A stretch of 64,000 nucleotides of DNA from Bacteroidota bacterium (GTDB lineage: Bacteria; Bacteroidota; JABWAT01), in contig JAFLBE010000008.1 of the NCBI GenBank assembly GCA_017303995.1, positions 20,262 to 84,261 of the forward strand, given 5' to 3'. Both the position numbers and the translations under genes were made by a program. The notes below the pieces were generated by a model. The model was not told where the DNA came from. It did no database searches and saw nothing but the letters and a program-made list of their open reading frames with translations. Below, one piece after another: positions 35,383 through 43,808 of the stretch; within the stretch, counting starts at the first letter, position 1; each line of letters begins with the position of its first letter.

Positions 35383-36294
35383 TTAAAGTTGCCAGGAATA
35401 GCCCAAAGCATGACCAGAGTTGAGACCGGTTGAGTAATAGCTGAAGCTGTAAGCAATTTTCATTGATCCGTAAGAAAATGATGTTCCAAAACTAAAAGGA
35501 TTGGAGTCATGGTTGATTCGATATCCGCCACGGAGTGAAAAGGTTTCAAAAATGGTTGTTTCAGCGCCAATATTTGAAACAAAACGGTTTCCGTGAAACA
35601 ACCAGGACATTTCATTTACAATCTGAACCCTGAATTGTTTTTGGGCATTTGAAAAGTCATAAAAAATCCAGCCTGATTTTAACTGAAGCGGCAGGTTGGG
35701 AGTTTGTGATCCGATTTTGGATGCAGATCCCAGATTCTGAAGGGATACATATTGAAGTGAATAATCACGCATAACCGGGTGAGAAACAGAAAAATCACCA
35801 GCTATTGCAAAGTTCTCATCCAGAAATAATCGCTGCTGACTATATTTAAGAGTTACTCCAATATCTGTCTGGTCCCACTGAAAAGTAGTTCCGGCGGCAA
35901 AAGTCATCCAATAGGCTTCAAATGATCCCTTTGAATCGCCAGGTTTGTCACGAAATTCAATCCCATCGGCACTAAGTTTTTGCCAGCCCAACTGGATGGG
36001 TTGATTCCAAAATAAGAATCTGGAGGTAAGTGAAATGTGCTTCAGATCGCCGATATAATTCTGATATCCAAAAGAAATATCCTGATTGCCTGCATCGGAC
36101 CGGGAGATGTAACTATGCAGAAAAAGGCTTTGCGAGTTGGTAATCAAAGCAGAATTTGACTGAGCGGAACCCAGATAGGTAGCATCAGAAGAAATCAGCA
36201 GGTTTTGAAAGCCAGAAATTTCGGTTTGAGCAAAAGAAATTAACGGTAGACATGTAAAGAAAATCAGTAAGTAAATCCGGTTGAAATAACCCAT
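35383..36294 (-). CDS. Outer-membrane beta-barrel protein, PorQ/PorV-like
   Basis: 303 residues with a signal peptide (about 1-22, ending FAQ) and alternating aromatic strands throughout, ending in the outer-membrane terminal strand HALGYSWQL. The first mature part (SSDATYLGSAQSNSALITNSQSLFLHSY) is a form of the conserved N-terminus of PorV/PorQ-type proteins, which in Bacteroidota assist type IX secretion. It overlaps the related upstream barrel gene by 31 nt, so the two are tandem paralogue-like genes made together. Assignment to secretion is inference from family resemblance and from the FlgD-tailed protein in the same operon. Confidence 0.65.
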   Translation of the reverse strand: MGYFNRIYLLIFFTCLPLISFAQTEISGFQNLLISSDATYLGSAQSNSALITNSQSLFLHSYISRSDAGNQDISFGYQNYIGDLKHISLTSRFLFWNQPIQLGWQKLSADGIEFRDKPGDSKGSFEAYWMTFAAGTTFQWDQTDIGVTLKYSQQRLFLDENFAIAGDFSVSHPVMRDYSLQYVSLQNLGSASKIGSQTPNLPLQLKSGWIFYDFSNAQKQFRVQIVNEMSWLFHGNRFVSNIGAETTIFETFSLRGGYRINHDSNPFSFGTSFSYGSMKIAYSFSYYSTGLNSGHALGYSWQL

Positions 36295-37316
36295 ATATTT
36301 TGTGGTCCGTTTGGTTCAAATAAATAACTGAAGTCAATAAGTGGTGAAAGTTTTCCAAAATGGTGGCTGAAGCGGAACCCAACCCCAATTTTGGGGTCAC
36401 TGTTTTCGTAAGTCAAATCAATTCTGTCAACACCTGCCCGAAATGAAAGTGCGTCAGTTGCTTCCCAGATTCCGCCTAATCGAAGGTAATTTCCGGAATT
36501 TTTCTGTTTGGGTACTTTTTTAATCTGAAGGGTCGAAAAGGGTGGGTCTGAATAATAAAACTCACGTCTTTCCGTTTTGTAAGTCCAATGTTCACCTTCA
36601 ACCGAAAAAATGGCAGAAATGGGTTCAATTCTGTAGCTTAACCCAAGCCGGTATCTGATGGGAAAATAATCGATTGTGGAATTGGCCTCTTCATTATAAA
36701 TATCCTTCGTATCCCACCGGTACTCAGCATTGATATCCTGAACAGAGCCACCTACCAACAGATTCGGGATTTTTGTTGTCCAAAGAAAACCGGCATCAAT
36801 TCCAAATGAGGAAGTTGAAGGAATTTCTGTGTAAAGGTTTGCATAACGGTATTTTAAATTCACACCAACGACAATTGGCGTATTTTTGAGCGCCATTGAA
36901 AATCCGAATAACCCTGTAATTTCTTTGGTGCTGATTGCGTCTTGTTTTTCACCGTTGTTGTTTCTGGCATCAATGTCGCCGGATGAAAAATATTGGATTC
37001 CGTAAGAAACAGCCCCGGTTGGACCTATTGGATTCATTCCATAGGATGAAAAAAGTTGTCTTTCAAGTCCAAGTGAAAAGGTTGAGGCATAAAAAAGCGA
37101 TTGCCGGTTGTAGCCTGGTAATGCAGGATTTTCAAAACCGGAACTGTAAAGCCCGGGCATTGCAACGACTGCATTGCCAGTAGAAGATGCAAATCCGTCA
37201 GAACCCAGACGTGAATAGGCACCCGGAGCTCCTGAAAGCGGTGTCTGAGCAACTGTTGCTGAAAAAAGGGCAAACCAGAGAAATCCGGTTATTCCAAAAT
37301 GAGTAATTTTCCCCAA
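36264..37316 (-). CDS. Outer-membrane beta-barrel protein, PorV/UPF0164-like
   Basis: 350 residues. The signal peptide ends near ATVAQ. The mature start (SRLGSDGFASSTGNAVVAMPGLYSSG with the following FENPAL) is the PorV-like N-terminal motif in which an asparagine-proline step precedes the barrel. About 14 amphipathic strands follow, and the last ends ISTGFTY. The start is TTG at 37316, eight nt after GGA, overlapping the end of the upstream gene by 28 nt. It lies between a FlgD-tailed secreted protein and a second barrel, the arrangement expected for a dedicated secretion module. Confidence 0.68.
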   Translation of the reverse strand: MGKITHFGITGFLWFALFSATVAQTPLSGAPGAYSRLGSDGFASSTGNAVVAMPGLYSSGFENPALPGYNRQSLFYASTFSLGLERQLFSSYGMNPIGPTGAVSYGIQYFSSGDIDARNNNGEKQDAISTKEITGLFGFSMALKNTPIVVGVNLKYRYANLYTEIPSTSSFGIDAGFLWTTKIPNLLVGGSVQDINAEYRWDTKDIYNEEANSTIDYFPIRYRLGLSYRIEPISAIFSVEGEHWTYKTERREFYYSDPPFSTLQIKKVPKQKNSGNYLRLGGIWEATDALSFRAGVDRIDLTYENSDPKIGVGFRFSHHFGKLSPLIDFSYLFEPNGPQNIWVISTGFTY

Positions 37317-38812
37317 AATTCGTTTCCATTGGTTTTAATTTGATAAAGATAAACACCGTTGCTAAGCCGGTTCCCAAAATTGTCACGCCCGTCCCACAAA
37401 ATTTCGTTTGATGAACCTGGAAAAACAGGTTCAACTTTTCTGACTAAAAGATGGTCATTTGAAAAAATACTCAATGTAGCTGAAGCGGATTCCGGATATG
37501 AAAAACGACAATATCTGTCATCATCAGGACTAAATGGGTTCGGGTAGGCGAAAGTTCCTGATTCATTGTCACGAGCATTTTTTCTGAGAATTGACCAGTC
37601 ATTTTTCCCGAAAAAGTCTGATGATTTGCTGATAAGTAATCCCTGTCCGGTTCCAACTATCCAATTTTTCGTAATTGAACTCCAGGTTGATGAAAAGAAT
37701 TGAGTAGACGGAATGATATTTTTCGAAACCGGGTCGGAGAAATTAGAACGGAAACCCCATCGAATCCCGTCCGTTGAATAAAAAATGCCATTTTGGCCGG
37801 CTGCAAGTACAGAATCTCCCTGGAATGCAAAATCATAGATTTTTTCACCTTCGAGTGTTCTTGTCCAGGTGGAACCGTTGTCTTCGGTAAATGCGAGTCC
37901 ATTATCCTCAGAACTTCCGACTGCGCGCCAGCAAATTGCCCAAACCCGCTCTTTTCCTTTAAAAGTATGTGAACCGATTCCAACAATCCAATTTCCCGGA
38001 ATTGTTGTGCTAAGAGGGGAGTGAGTATACTTGATCCATCCGTCGCTTTGATACCGCTTGTTGATCCCGCCAGCCGTGCCGGCCCACAGAACACCCGAAG
38101 CCGTTTTGTGTACAGAAAACCCGAGAAAGTTCAAATCCCCACCACCCCTGGCTAATCCTGTTTTTTCATCAACCGGGCTGTAGTAAAAATAATAGGAAGA
38201 GTCAGGTGAAATATAATCCCGGTCATCTGGCGGGAGCAGAACCCGGCTCCAGATTTTTCCGGCATCGTTTGATCGCCTGATTCCGCCGGACCAGGTTGAG
38301 ACCCAGATCGTATCTCCACTTATTTCTGAATCATAGGTCACAAATTGTTCAGGAACCACAACCGGCAGAGTTGGAATAGTATCTGATCCAAAATAAAGGG
38401 TATCATCTGTTCTTTTATCCAGCGGGAGATTGATTTGGCTCCAGGTCTTCATTGAATCAGAAGAAACTCCGTATGCCACTCCTGTTGTCACATCGGCGCC
38501 ACCTTTATTTCTTATTTCTCCTGTGGCAAGAAAAACCATCTTTCCAGAACCTGAAACTGTGTAAATTCCCTTTGTATCCAGATCTGAAAAACCAGTTGCA
38601 ACATTTTCAAACCCGGCATAACCATATTTGAAAAGGCCGGATGATGTTCCCATCAGGACGTAAGGGTAATAATCGTCCATATTTGAAATAGAGTTTGTGG
38701 GAGGTGTAGGTTTTGAATAGCCTGCTTTTTCGATAGAAAAATCGGGTGCAATTTGGGCAATGGCACAAAACGAGAACAGAAAAAGGGTTAGCAAGAGAGT
38801 GAAAAATTTCAT
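37289..38812 (-). CDS. Secreted BNR/Asp-box propeller protein with FlgD-like C-terminal tail
   Basis: About 507 residues. A signal peptide (1-20, ending CAIAQ) is followed by Asp-box type repeats with SxDxGxxW patterns (SNDAGKIWSRV, TEDNGSTWTRT, STDGIRWGFRS) that suggest a beta-propeller. The last 85 residues (PNPFSPDDD, then LWDGRDNFGNRLSNGVYLY and a final KLLILE) are the FlgD Ig-like/type IX sorting-type tail found in FCB exoproteins. Its start shares bases with the stop of the upstream lipoprotein (TAATG), so they are coupled. The frame extends further upstream but lacks a signal there. The ligand is unknown. Confidence 0.82.
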   Translation of the reverse strand: MKFFTLLLTLFLFSFCAIAQIAPDFSIEKAGYSKPTPPTNSISNMDDYYPYVLMGTSSGLFKYGYAGFENVATGFSDLDTKGIYTVSGSGKMVFLATGEIRNKGGADVTTGVAYGVSSDSMKTWSQINLPLDKRTDDTLYFGSDTIPTLPVVVPEQFVTYDSEISGDTIWVSTWSGGIRRSNDAGKIWSRVLLPPDDRDYISPDSSYYFYYSPVDEKTGLARGGGDLNFLGFSVHKTASGVLWAGTAGGINKRYQSDGWIKYTHSPLSTTIPGNWIVGIGSHTFKGKERVWAICWRAVGSSEDNGLAFTEDNGSTWTRTLEGEKIYDFAFQGDSVLAAGQNGIFYSTDGIRWGFRSNFSDPVSKNIIPSTQFFSSTWSSITKNWIVGTGQGLLISKSSDFFGKNDWSILRKNARDNESGTFAYPNPFSPDDDRYCRFSYPESASATLSIFSNDHLLVRKVEPVFPGSSNEILWDGRDNFGNRLSNGVYLYQIKTNGNEFWGKLLILE

Positions 38813-39567
38813 TAAGGTAGAACCTGATAAGATTTGGTAACCGGCCTTGAAAGTGCCCCTGACTTTTCCTGAGCGTAAAACGTCCATTTAAAAGTACCGG
38901 TTTGAGTGGTGATTTCAGTAGTCGTTATAAGGTTGAAAATTCCGGAAGGTGATAAAAGTGTGAGCTCAAATGGCGTTTGCTGGGTTCCATCGGGACGTTT
39001 CCCAAGAACAAAAACCCGTTTAATATTTGGAATTCCTTTTGAGTCTGATACATAGACTTGCATTGAAAATTGATTGCCTCTTTTTACACCGTTTGCGGGC
39101 GAAAAGAGTATTGAATCAATTTTTGCTGTTGAATTATCATAACCGTCAATTTTGATAATTCCAGTTTGGGTTACAACCGGATACCCATCCTGTTTTGAAA
39201 TTGAAATAAAAAATTCAGGTTTTTCCAGTAGCGAGGGATCAAAATTAAGATTAAAATTTGAAATAAACTCGGGCACATTTGGAGTAAGCAAAATGGATTC
39301 AGAAACGGTAGATGAATACCCGTTTTTTGATTTAATGCCCAAAGTTAAAATGGCATTTATTCTTTCATCCGAATAAATTTTTCCGGAAATCCTGATTGGT
39401 AATGGCAATGAACTGACGGTATCAGGGTTAATAGAAGAAGGCGTAACCGTTACTTCACCCAGGTTAATAGTTTCAGGTTGAAGCGGATTTGGATTTAAAG
39501 GTAACTCTCCCTTTTCTGAACAGGCACTACTTAAGAGAAAGACAATTAAAATGTGTGTTATTTTCAT
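38812..39567 (-). CDS. Lipoprotein with Ig-like domains, unknown
   Basis: 251 residues. A type II signal peptide has the lipobox SSAC (cysteine about residue 16). A proline/asparagine-rich linker and two beta-sandwich-like regions follow; the first begins near LPLPIRISGKIYSDERINAIL and the second near FSPANGVKRGNQFSMQVYVSD. The latter resembles Ig-like folds seen in surface proteins of FCB bacteria. It is the first gene of a module that continues with the FlgD-tailed propeller and two barrels, so it may be the surface partner of that secreted protein. No catalytic motif is visible. Confidence 0.65.
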   Translation of the reverse strand: MKITHILIVFLLSSACSEKGELPLNPNPLQPETINLGEVTVTPSSINPDTVSSLPLPIRISGKIYSDERINAILTLGIKSKNGYSSTVSESILLTPNVPEFISNFNLNFDPSLLEKPEFFISISKQDGYPVVTQTGIIKIDGYDNSTAKIDSILFSPANGVKRGNQFSMQVYVSDSKGIPNIKRVFVLGKRPDGTQQTPFELTLLSPSGIFNLITTTEITTQTGTFKWTFYAQEKSGALSRPVTKSYQVLP

Positions 39568-39621
39568 AGGGACAAAGAAAGGGAGAAAAAAGATTAATTA
39601 AAATACAAAAATAAGTACCCA

Positions 39622-40671
39622 TTACTGCAGATCAAACGGGATTGGGGTAAAGCAAAGTACAAAGATAAACAAACTGATCCAGGCTAATACAATGCGGCGT
39701 TTGTTCAAATTGCCATTTTCGATAACGGGCGGGTGCCAGGGTTTAATAATGAAAAGTAAAACCAAACCCCAGATCAGCCAACCAGCCCATATTTTAGGTA
39801 TTCCTGATTCGGGAAAAAATAAATGAGCGTAACCCAATAACCCGGCAAGCAGGCAAACAATGGCAATCGACCAGGAAATAAAAAGATGAATTCGTTTACC
39901 GGCAACTGCATAAAGAATATGGCCACCATCAAGTTGTCCGAATGGCAACAAATTCAATGCGGTGATGAATAACCCAATCCAACCGGCGAGAAGTAATGGA
40001 TAGTGATATATTTCGCTCATCGGAATTTTATAGGGGAGAATGTAAGTCGTTAACAGATGGAAAATGATATTTTTACCAAAAAATAAAGCATCACCATTAA
40101 CATAGGCGCCTGTATCTGGTATTTCATGCAGGAAACGGTAATTCGCATGAATGGTGTAAATGTATTCGATCGGGGGAAGCGTAACTGCACCAATAATCAG
40201 GACGAGAATGGCAACTGCAAAACCAGCAATCGGTCCGTAGGCTCCAATATCAACTAATTGTCTCCTGTTTTTAATTGCCTCATGAAGCCTGATTACGGCT
40301 CCGAAAGTTCCTACATAAAATAACAAAAGAATCGGAGGAGCTGGCAGAAAATACGGCAGAGAGGTTTTTATGCGGTGATACACTGCTGCAAAATAATGGC
40401 CGAATTCATGGCAACCCAGAATTGCAAGCAGAGAAACAGAGTAAGGGAACCCCATAAAAAACATTGAAATGTCAAAGGGAATGTCGGGTCCTATCAGGTT
40501 AAGCCGGTACAACCCTGAAATTGACAAGGTGATAAAAGTTGAAAAAAGAAGAATTGCATGCAACCAGTAATTGGGTTTTTGTGCAGTTTCAGGATCTGTT
40601 TCATTTTTATATTTTCCGGTAGCTGACCAATTTCTGAAATAGTCATATCCCCGTTTTAAAAATTTAGTCAT
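39622..40671 (-). CDS. M50 family site-2 protease
   Basis: A 349-residue integral membrane zinc metalloprotease. The metal-binding motif H88-E89-F-G-H92 lies in a membrane helix (LLAILGCHEFGHYFA), and the third ligand is in LLPFGQLDGGHIL near residue 245. About six to seven helices are predicted, with no PDZ domain, so it is the short S2P class that cuts membrane-bound anti-sigma or regulatory proteins. It overlaps the downstream end of rluD by 8 nt. The substrate is not apparent from the neighbours. Confidence 0.88.
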   Translation of the reverse strand: MTKFLKRGYDYFRNWSATGKYKNETDPETAQKPNYWLHAILLFSTFITLSISGLYRLNLIGPDIPFDISMFFMGFPYSVSLLAILGCHEFGHYFAAVYHRIKTSLPYFLPAPPILLLFYVGTFGAVIRLHEAIKNRRQLVDIGAYGPIAGFAVAILVLIIGAVTLPPIEYIYTIHANYRFLHEIPDTGAYVNGDALFFGKNIIFHLLTTYILPYKIPMSEIYHYPLLLAGWIGLFITALNLLPFGQLDGGHILYAVAGKRIHLFISWSIAIVCLLAGLLGYAHLFFPESGIPKIWAGWLIWGLVLLFIIKPWHPPVIENGNLNKRRIVLAWISLFIFVLCFTPIPFDLQ

Positions 40672-41689
40672 CCAGCAAGATTCCTTTCAATGACCGCAAT
40701 TTAGCAAGGGTTTCAATAAAATCAGACGGCAGGTCAGATTCGAATCTAACAAACTCAGCTTTAACAGGATGGTGAAAACCCAATGTTTTCGCATGGAGAG
40801 CCTGTCTGGGCATCAGTTCGAGAAGGTTATTGAAAAGTTGTTTTTGTTTTGAAGTTTTCAAAGCGTTATGGGGTGAAGTTCCACCATAAGTATTATCGCC
40901 TAAAATCGGCATACCGATTGAATTCAAATGAACCCTGATCTGGTGAGTCCGGCCGGTTTCAAGATGACACCGAACCAAGCTGGCAATTCCGAATTCCTCA
41001 ATAACTTCATAATGAGTGACGGCCCATTTTCCGTCTGAAGGATGCGGGGCAAATCGTTTCCGGTTTCTTGGATCACGGGCAATGAACCCGGCCACGTTTC
41101 CTTTTGGTTCTTTCGGAACACCCAGACAAATAGCCCAATATTCCCGTTCTATGGCATGGCGGGCAAAATCCTTCGCAATTTTTGCGTGAACGGCTGCATT
41201 TTTTGCAATAACCAACAGTCCGGACGTGTCTTTATCAATCCGGTGAACAATTCCCGGCCGGATCGGGTCATCGTGATGATCAGAAAGTTTACCAACATGA
41301 TGAAGTAACGCATTAACGAGAGTTCCCGTCCAGTTTGAAAGGGCAGGGTGAACCACCATTCCGGGTGCTTTATTGATAATCAGCAGGTCGTCATCTTCGT
41401 AAACAATGTCAATCGGTAAATCTTCCGGTTCAGCATCGGGTGCAGGTGGATGGGGAAGTGTGACTCTGATTTCATCAAAAGGAGCAACTTTATAACTTGA
41501 TTTGGTCGTTTTTCCATTTACCAGAACTGCACCGGCTTCAATTCCGGACTGAACTTTATTCCGGGTTGCATTTTCGATGGAATTTGCAAGGTAAACGTCA
41601 ATTCGTTGGGGTTTTTTCCCGGCAGCAACCTGAATGACGATCACTTCTAATCCTTCAGGTGAAACCGTTTTACTGAATTCGTTATTCAT
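40664..41689 (-). CDS. rluD: RluA family pseudouridine synthase, RluD-like
   Basis: Converts uridines in large-subunit rRNA (RluD: positions of helix 69) to pseudouridine. An S4 RNA-binding domain is at about residues 25-80, followed by the catalytic domain with HRIDKDTSGLL, where Asp152 is the nucleophile, and GRTHQIRVHL. The length of 341 residues fits RluD. The frame is open upstream, but the ATG at 41689 overlaps the stop of the GNAT gene as ATGA, so that start is chosen. Assignment within RluA/B/D is by length and the S4 domain only. Confidence 0.9.
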   Translation of the reverse strand: MNNEFSKTVSPEGLEVIVIQVAAGKKPQRIDVYLANSIENATRNKVQSGIEAGAVLVNGKTTKSSYKVAPFDEIRVTLPHPPAPDAEPEDLPIDIVYEDDDLLIINKAPGMVVHPALSNWTGTLVNALLHHVGKLSDHHDDPIRPGIVHRIDKDTSGLLVIAKNAAVHAKIAKDFARHAIEREYWAICLGVPKEPKGNVAGFIARDPRNRKRFAPHPSDGKWAVTHYEVIEEFGIASLVRCHLETGRTHQIRVHLNSIGMPILGDNTYGGTSPHNALKTSKQKQLFNNLLELMPRQALHAKTLGFHHPVKAEFVRFESDLPSDFIETLAKLRSLKGILLDD

Positions 41690-42114
41690 TTCAGTTCTTT
41701 TACCATGAAAATTGATGATGACGGACAAACCGATTTGAATTCACTTGTTGCCTGAATGTCTTCGGGTGCGTTTGATCTGTTGATGATTGAAAATCCCAGT
41801 TTTGAGAAAAAACCTTCTGCGGTTGTCGTAAGCAGATAAACTTCAGAAATCCCCGACTTTTTCAGGTGATCAAGAAGGTCGGTTATCATTTTTCTTCCGG
41901 TTCCCGATTTTTGTTTTTCCGGAAGAATCACAACTGAACGAAGAAGGGCTGTTTTTCCAAAAACTTCTGTTCCGGCATATCCTGAAACGATATTTTCATC
42001 CATCCACTTATAGAAAAGAATCTGATCTGAAACATCAGAAACAGGCAGATTCTGGCTTTCAAGCAAAGTCAGAATGTCCGGTTTTTCGCTTGGATCAATT
42101 TGAAGTAAGGCCAT
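41686..42114 (-). CDS. GNAT acetyltransferase, ArsN2-like
   Basis: A 142-residue GNAT-fold protein. It has the acetyl-CoA loop in KQKSGTGRKMITDLL and the segment LLTTTAEGFFSKLGF, which together with the C-terminal ATSEFKSVCPSSSIFM (two parts) matches the ArsN2 group of arsenic-associated N-acetyltransferases. No arsenic genes surround it, so the substrate may differ. It lies 2 nt from the metalloprotease gene on one side and is coupled to rluD by a 4-nt overlap on the other. Confidence 0.78.
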   Translation of the reverse strand: MALLQIDPSEKPDILTLLESQNLPVSDVSDQILFYKWMDENIVSGYAGTEVFGKTALLRSVVILPEKQKSGTGRKMITDLLDHLKKSGISEVYLLTTTAEGFFSKLGFSIINRSNAPEDIQATSEFKSVCPSSSIFMVKELK

Positions 42115-42116
42115 AT

Positions 42117-42854
42117 TTAATAGATAGTAATTCTGTGAGAGTTCAATTCTTTATCGTGTTTGGCTGTTTCGGGATCAACTTCACCAAGTTTTTTCCAGAA
42201 TTTGTCACCGTGATTTTTGTGAATCGTATGTGTTAATTCATGAAGAATCACGTGATCAATCAGATAATCAGGCAATCGCATCAGGTGAAGGGAAAGGGAA
42301 ATTGAGTTTTTTGCCGAACAACTGCCCCAACGTGTTTTTGAGTTTCTGATTCCGGTTTTTGTGTAAGAAAACCCATGCAGCCGGGCAAGTTCTTCAGTTC
42401 TTTTCGGTAGAAAATGTCTGGCTTCAATTCTCCAGGCTTCCTCGATGCCTTTTTTTATAGCTGATTTTACAAGTTCATCCTGTGGTGTCAGATAAAGTGG
42501 AAATTCTACTGAAATCAGGCCATTTATTACCTGAATCCAGATGTCGTCAGTAAGAGCCTGTGAAAGTTTAAGGCTGTGCTGACGGGTTTTGTAATCCAGA
42601 TCAAAATCAAACTGAGTTGCTTTTTCTTCGATTTTTTTAAGGCCGTTCAGGTGTTTGAGAATCCATGCTTTTTTTTCGGAAACAAACTTTTCAGCAGTTT
42701 CGAGGGTAGTAAAGTGCGGATAAGTGACGATAATTCCTTCTTTTGGCTTGATCCTGATCGTCAGCCGTCGAGATTTTGCTGTTTTTTTGAAGGTTACCAT
42801 CCCGATTTCCGGAAGATCAACTTTTTTCCCTGCTGATGATTTGGTTAACTGCAT
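42117..42854 (-). CDS. YgjP/SprT-like zinc metalloprotease (DUF45)
   Basis: A member of the M48-related YgjP family: a basic N-terminal beta-sheet region with KSRRLTIRIKPKEG, then a helical domain with the zinc motif HELTH (VILHELTHTIHKNHGDKFW, in which the later His is also conserved) and RNSKTRWGSCSAKNSISL just before it. The length is about 245 residues. Physiological substrates are unknown, although metal-dependent peptidase activity is expected. The start is uncertain: ATG at 42854 or TTG at 42896, neither with a strong ribosome binding site. It is divergent from the SxtJ-like gene. Confidence 0.82.
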   Translation of the reverse strand: MQLTKSSAGKKVDLPEIGMVTFKKTAKSRRLTIRIKPKEGIIVTYPHFTTLETAEKFVSEKKAWILKHLNGLKKIEEKATQFDFDLDYKTRQHSLKLSQALTDDIWIQVINGLISVEFPLYLTPQDELVKSAIKKGIEEAWRIEARHFLPKRTEELARLHGFSYTKTGIRNSKTRWGSCSAKNSISLSLHLMRLPDYLIDHVILHELTHTIHKNHGDKFWKKLGEVDPETAKHDKELNSHRITIY

Positions 42855-42923
42855 TTGGCTTATGAAAAGGATTCCGTTAATTTTGAAGATGACCAAACTT
42901 CAGAAAAAACGGTATTATAATCA

Positions 42924-43361
42924 ATGATCAAGGCACTTATCGCTGAATTTTCTCATTTGTGGAGCCAGCATTCCTTTTCTGATAAAACCCGGCGTGGTTT
43001 TTTATGGGTGATGACGGGTGTTTCTGCACTTATTCTCATCATCCGGTTATGGCTTCATGGTTGGGTTGGCGGATGGGATTTTGTCTGGATTTCGATCATC
43101 ACTTTCTTTTTCGTTATCTATCCTATTAAGCCGGTTCTTGACTTTTTTTATAAACTCTGGATGTCGCTGGCGGTCGGATTGGGTTTTCTTGTTTCCAACC
43201 TGATTCTTACCGTGATTTTCTATCTGCTGATTACACCTGTTGGCTGGTTCATGCGAATGAGGGGAAAAGATCCGCTGGTGAAAAAACCGGATTCATCCAA
43301 AACGACTTACTGGGAAAACCCCGAAATTCAGAAACCCGAAGGCTGGAAACGGCAGTGGTAG
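42924..43361 (+). CDS. SxtJ family membrane protein
   Basis: 145 residues with a cytoplasmic amphipathic start, then three or four membrane helices (about 26-46, 52-66, 76-110) and a C-terminal tail that ends in a charged, tryptophan-containing segment (TTYWENPEIQKPEGWKRQW in two parts). It resembles SxtJ, encoded beside a carbamoyltransferase in saxitoxin clusters and found with carbamoyltransferases in many non-toxin genomes. Here a DUF5989-type small protein and a carbamoyltransferase follow, the conserved trio. The function is unknown; no saxitoxin biosynthesis genes are present. Confidence 0.72.
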   Translation: MIKALIAEFSHLWSQHSFSDKTRRGFLWVMTGVSALILIIRLWLHGWVGGWDFVWISIITFFFVIYPIKPVLDFFYKLWMSLAVGLGFLVSNLILTVIFYLLITPVGWFMRMRGKDPLVKKPDSSKTTYWENPEIQKPEGWKRQW

Positions 43362-43369
43362 GAAATGCT

Positions 43370-43454
43370 GGTCACGAATTACGGGTCACGGGTCACTAAT
43401 TACGGGGACAGGTGACAAGGGACGAAAAACAAGTTATAAGTTATAAGTGACAAG
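43370..43454. repeat. Degenerate heptanucleotide array after the SxtJ-like gene
   Basis: A run of 7-nt words with one 6-nt slip: GAATTAC, GGGTCAC twice, TAATTAC, GGGGAC, AGGTGAC, AAGGGAC, GAAAAAC, AAGTTAT twice and AAGTGAC. It begins 8 nt after a stop codon. Read as the reverse complement, its words are the same GTCACCT, GTCCCTT and GTAATTC types as in the arrays at 1 and 45659. A few more words (GTTACAAGTGACAAGGG) follow the palindrome at 43506-43521. Confidence 0.8.
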
Positions 43455-43505
43455 TTTTTATCCAAAAAAGTGTTAAAATTCCCCTCCTTTTCAAGGAGAG
43501 CCTGT

Positions 43506-43521
43506 CCCGAACGCTTTCGGG
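43506..43521. repeat. CCCGAA-n4-TTCGGG palindrome (REP-like)
   Basis: A 6-bp perfect stem with a CGCT loop. It is the same stem as at 8616-8632. A second imperfect palindrome, CACT-n12-AGTG, with core GAGCGGAGTCGA, lies at 43550-43569. Elements with this core are common in intergenic regions of FCB genomes. Confidence 0.6.
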
Positions 43522-43648
43522 GTTACAAGTGACAAGGGCAAGGAATGGTCACTGAGCGGAGTCGAAGTGCCCGTTCTTTTGAAAAGCCGGGGTGGTTAGG
43601 TTTTCTGCTTTTTAACGATATTTTCAATTTATAAAATGGATTTTAAAA

Positions 43649-43807
43649 ATGGCAAAAACGTCTGTTCTGATTGAATTTTTCCACTTCCTGAAAGAAAGAA
43701 AAAAACTCTGGCTGATGCCGATTCTGGTTATTTTGGTCGGAATTGGCTTGATTCTGGTTTTAGTTAAGGGAAGTGCCTTAGCTCCGTTTATCTACAGTTT
43801 ATTTTAA
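43649..43807 (+). CDS. DUF5989 family small membrane protein
   Basis: A 52-residue protein: a charged, amphipathic N-terminus (SVLIEFFHFLKERKKLW) followed by one membrane helix (about 21-40) and a short periplasmic end. It matches the small DUF5989 protein found between SxtJ-like and carbamoyltransferase genes. The stop codon is one base before the carbamoyltransferase ATG. No strong ribosome binding site is seen. The neighbours and the clean reading frame make it real, although it is easily missed by size. Confidence 0.75.
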   Translation: MAKTSVLIEFFHFLKERKKLWLMPILVILVGIGLILVLVKGSALAPFIYSLF

Positions 43808-43808
43808 A

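Noticed and set aside
37657..38094. 145-residue frame overlapping the propeller gene on the same strand
   Set aside because: A frame-shifted shadow. The real frame shows clear Asp-box repeats and a sorting tail, and this one shows no domain.
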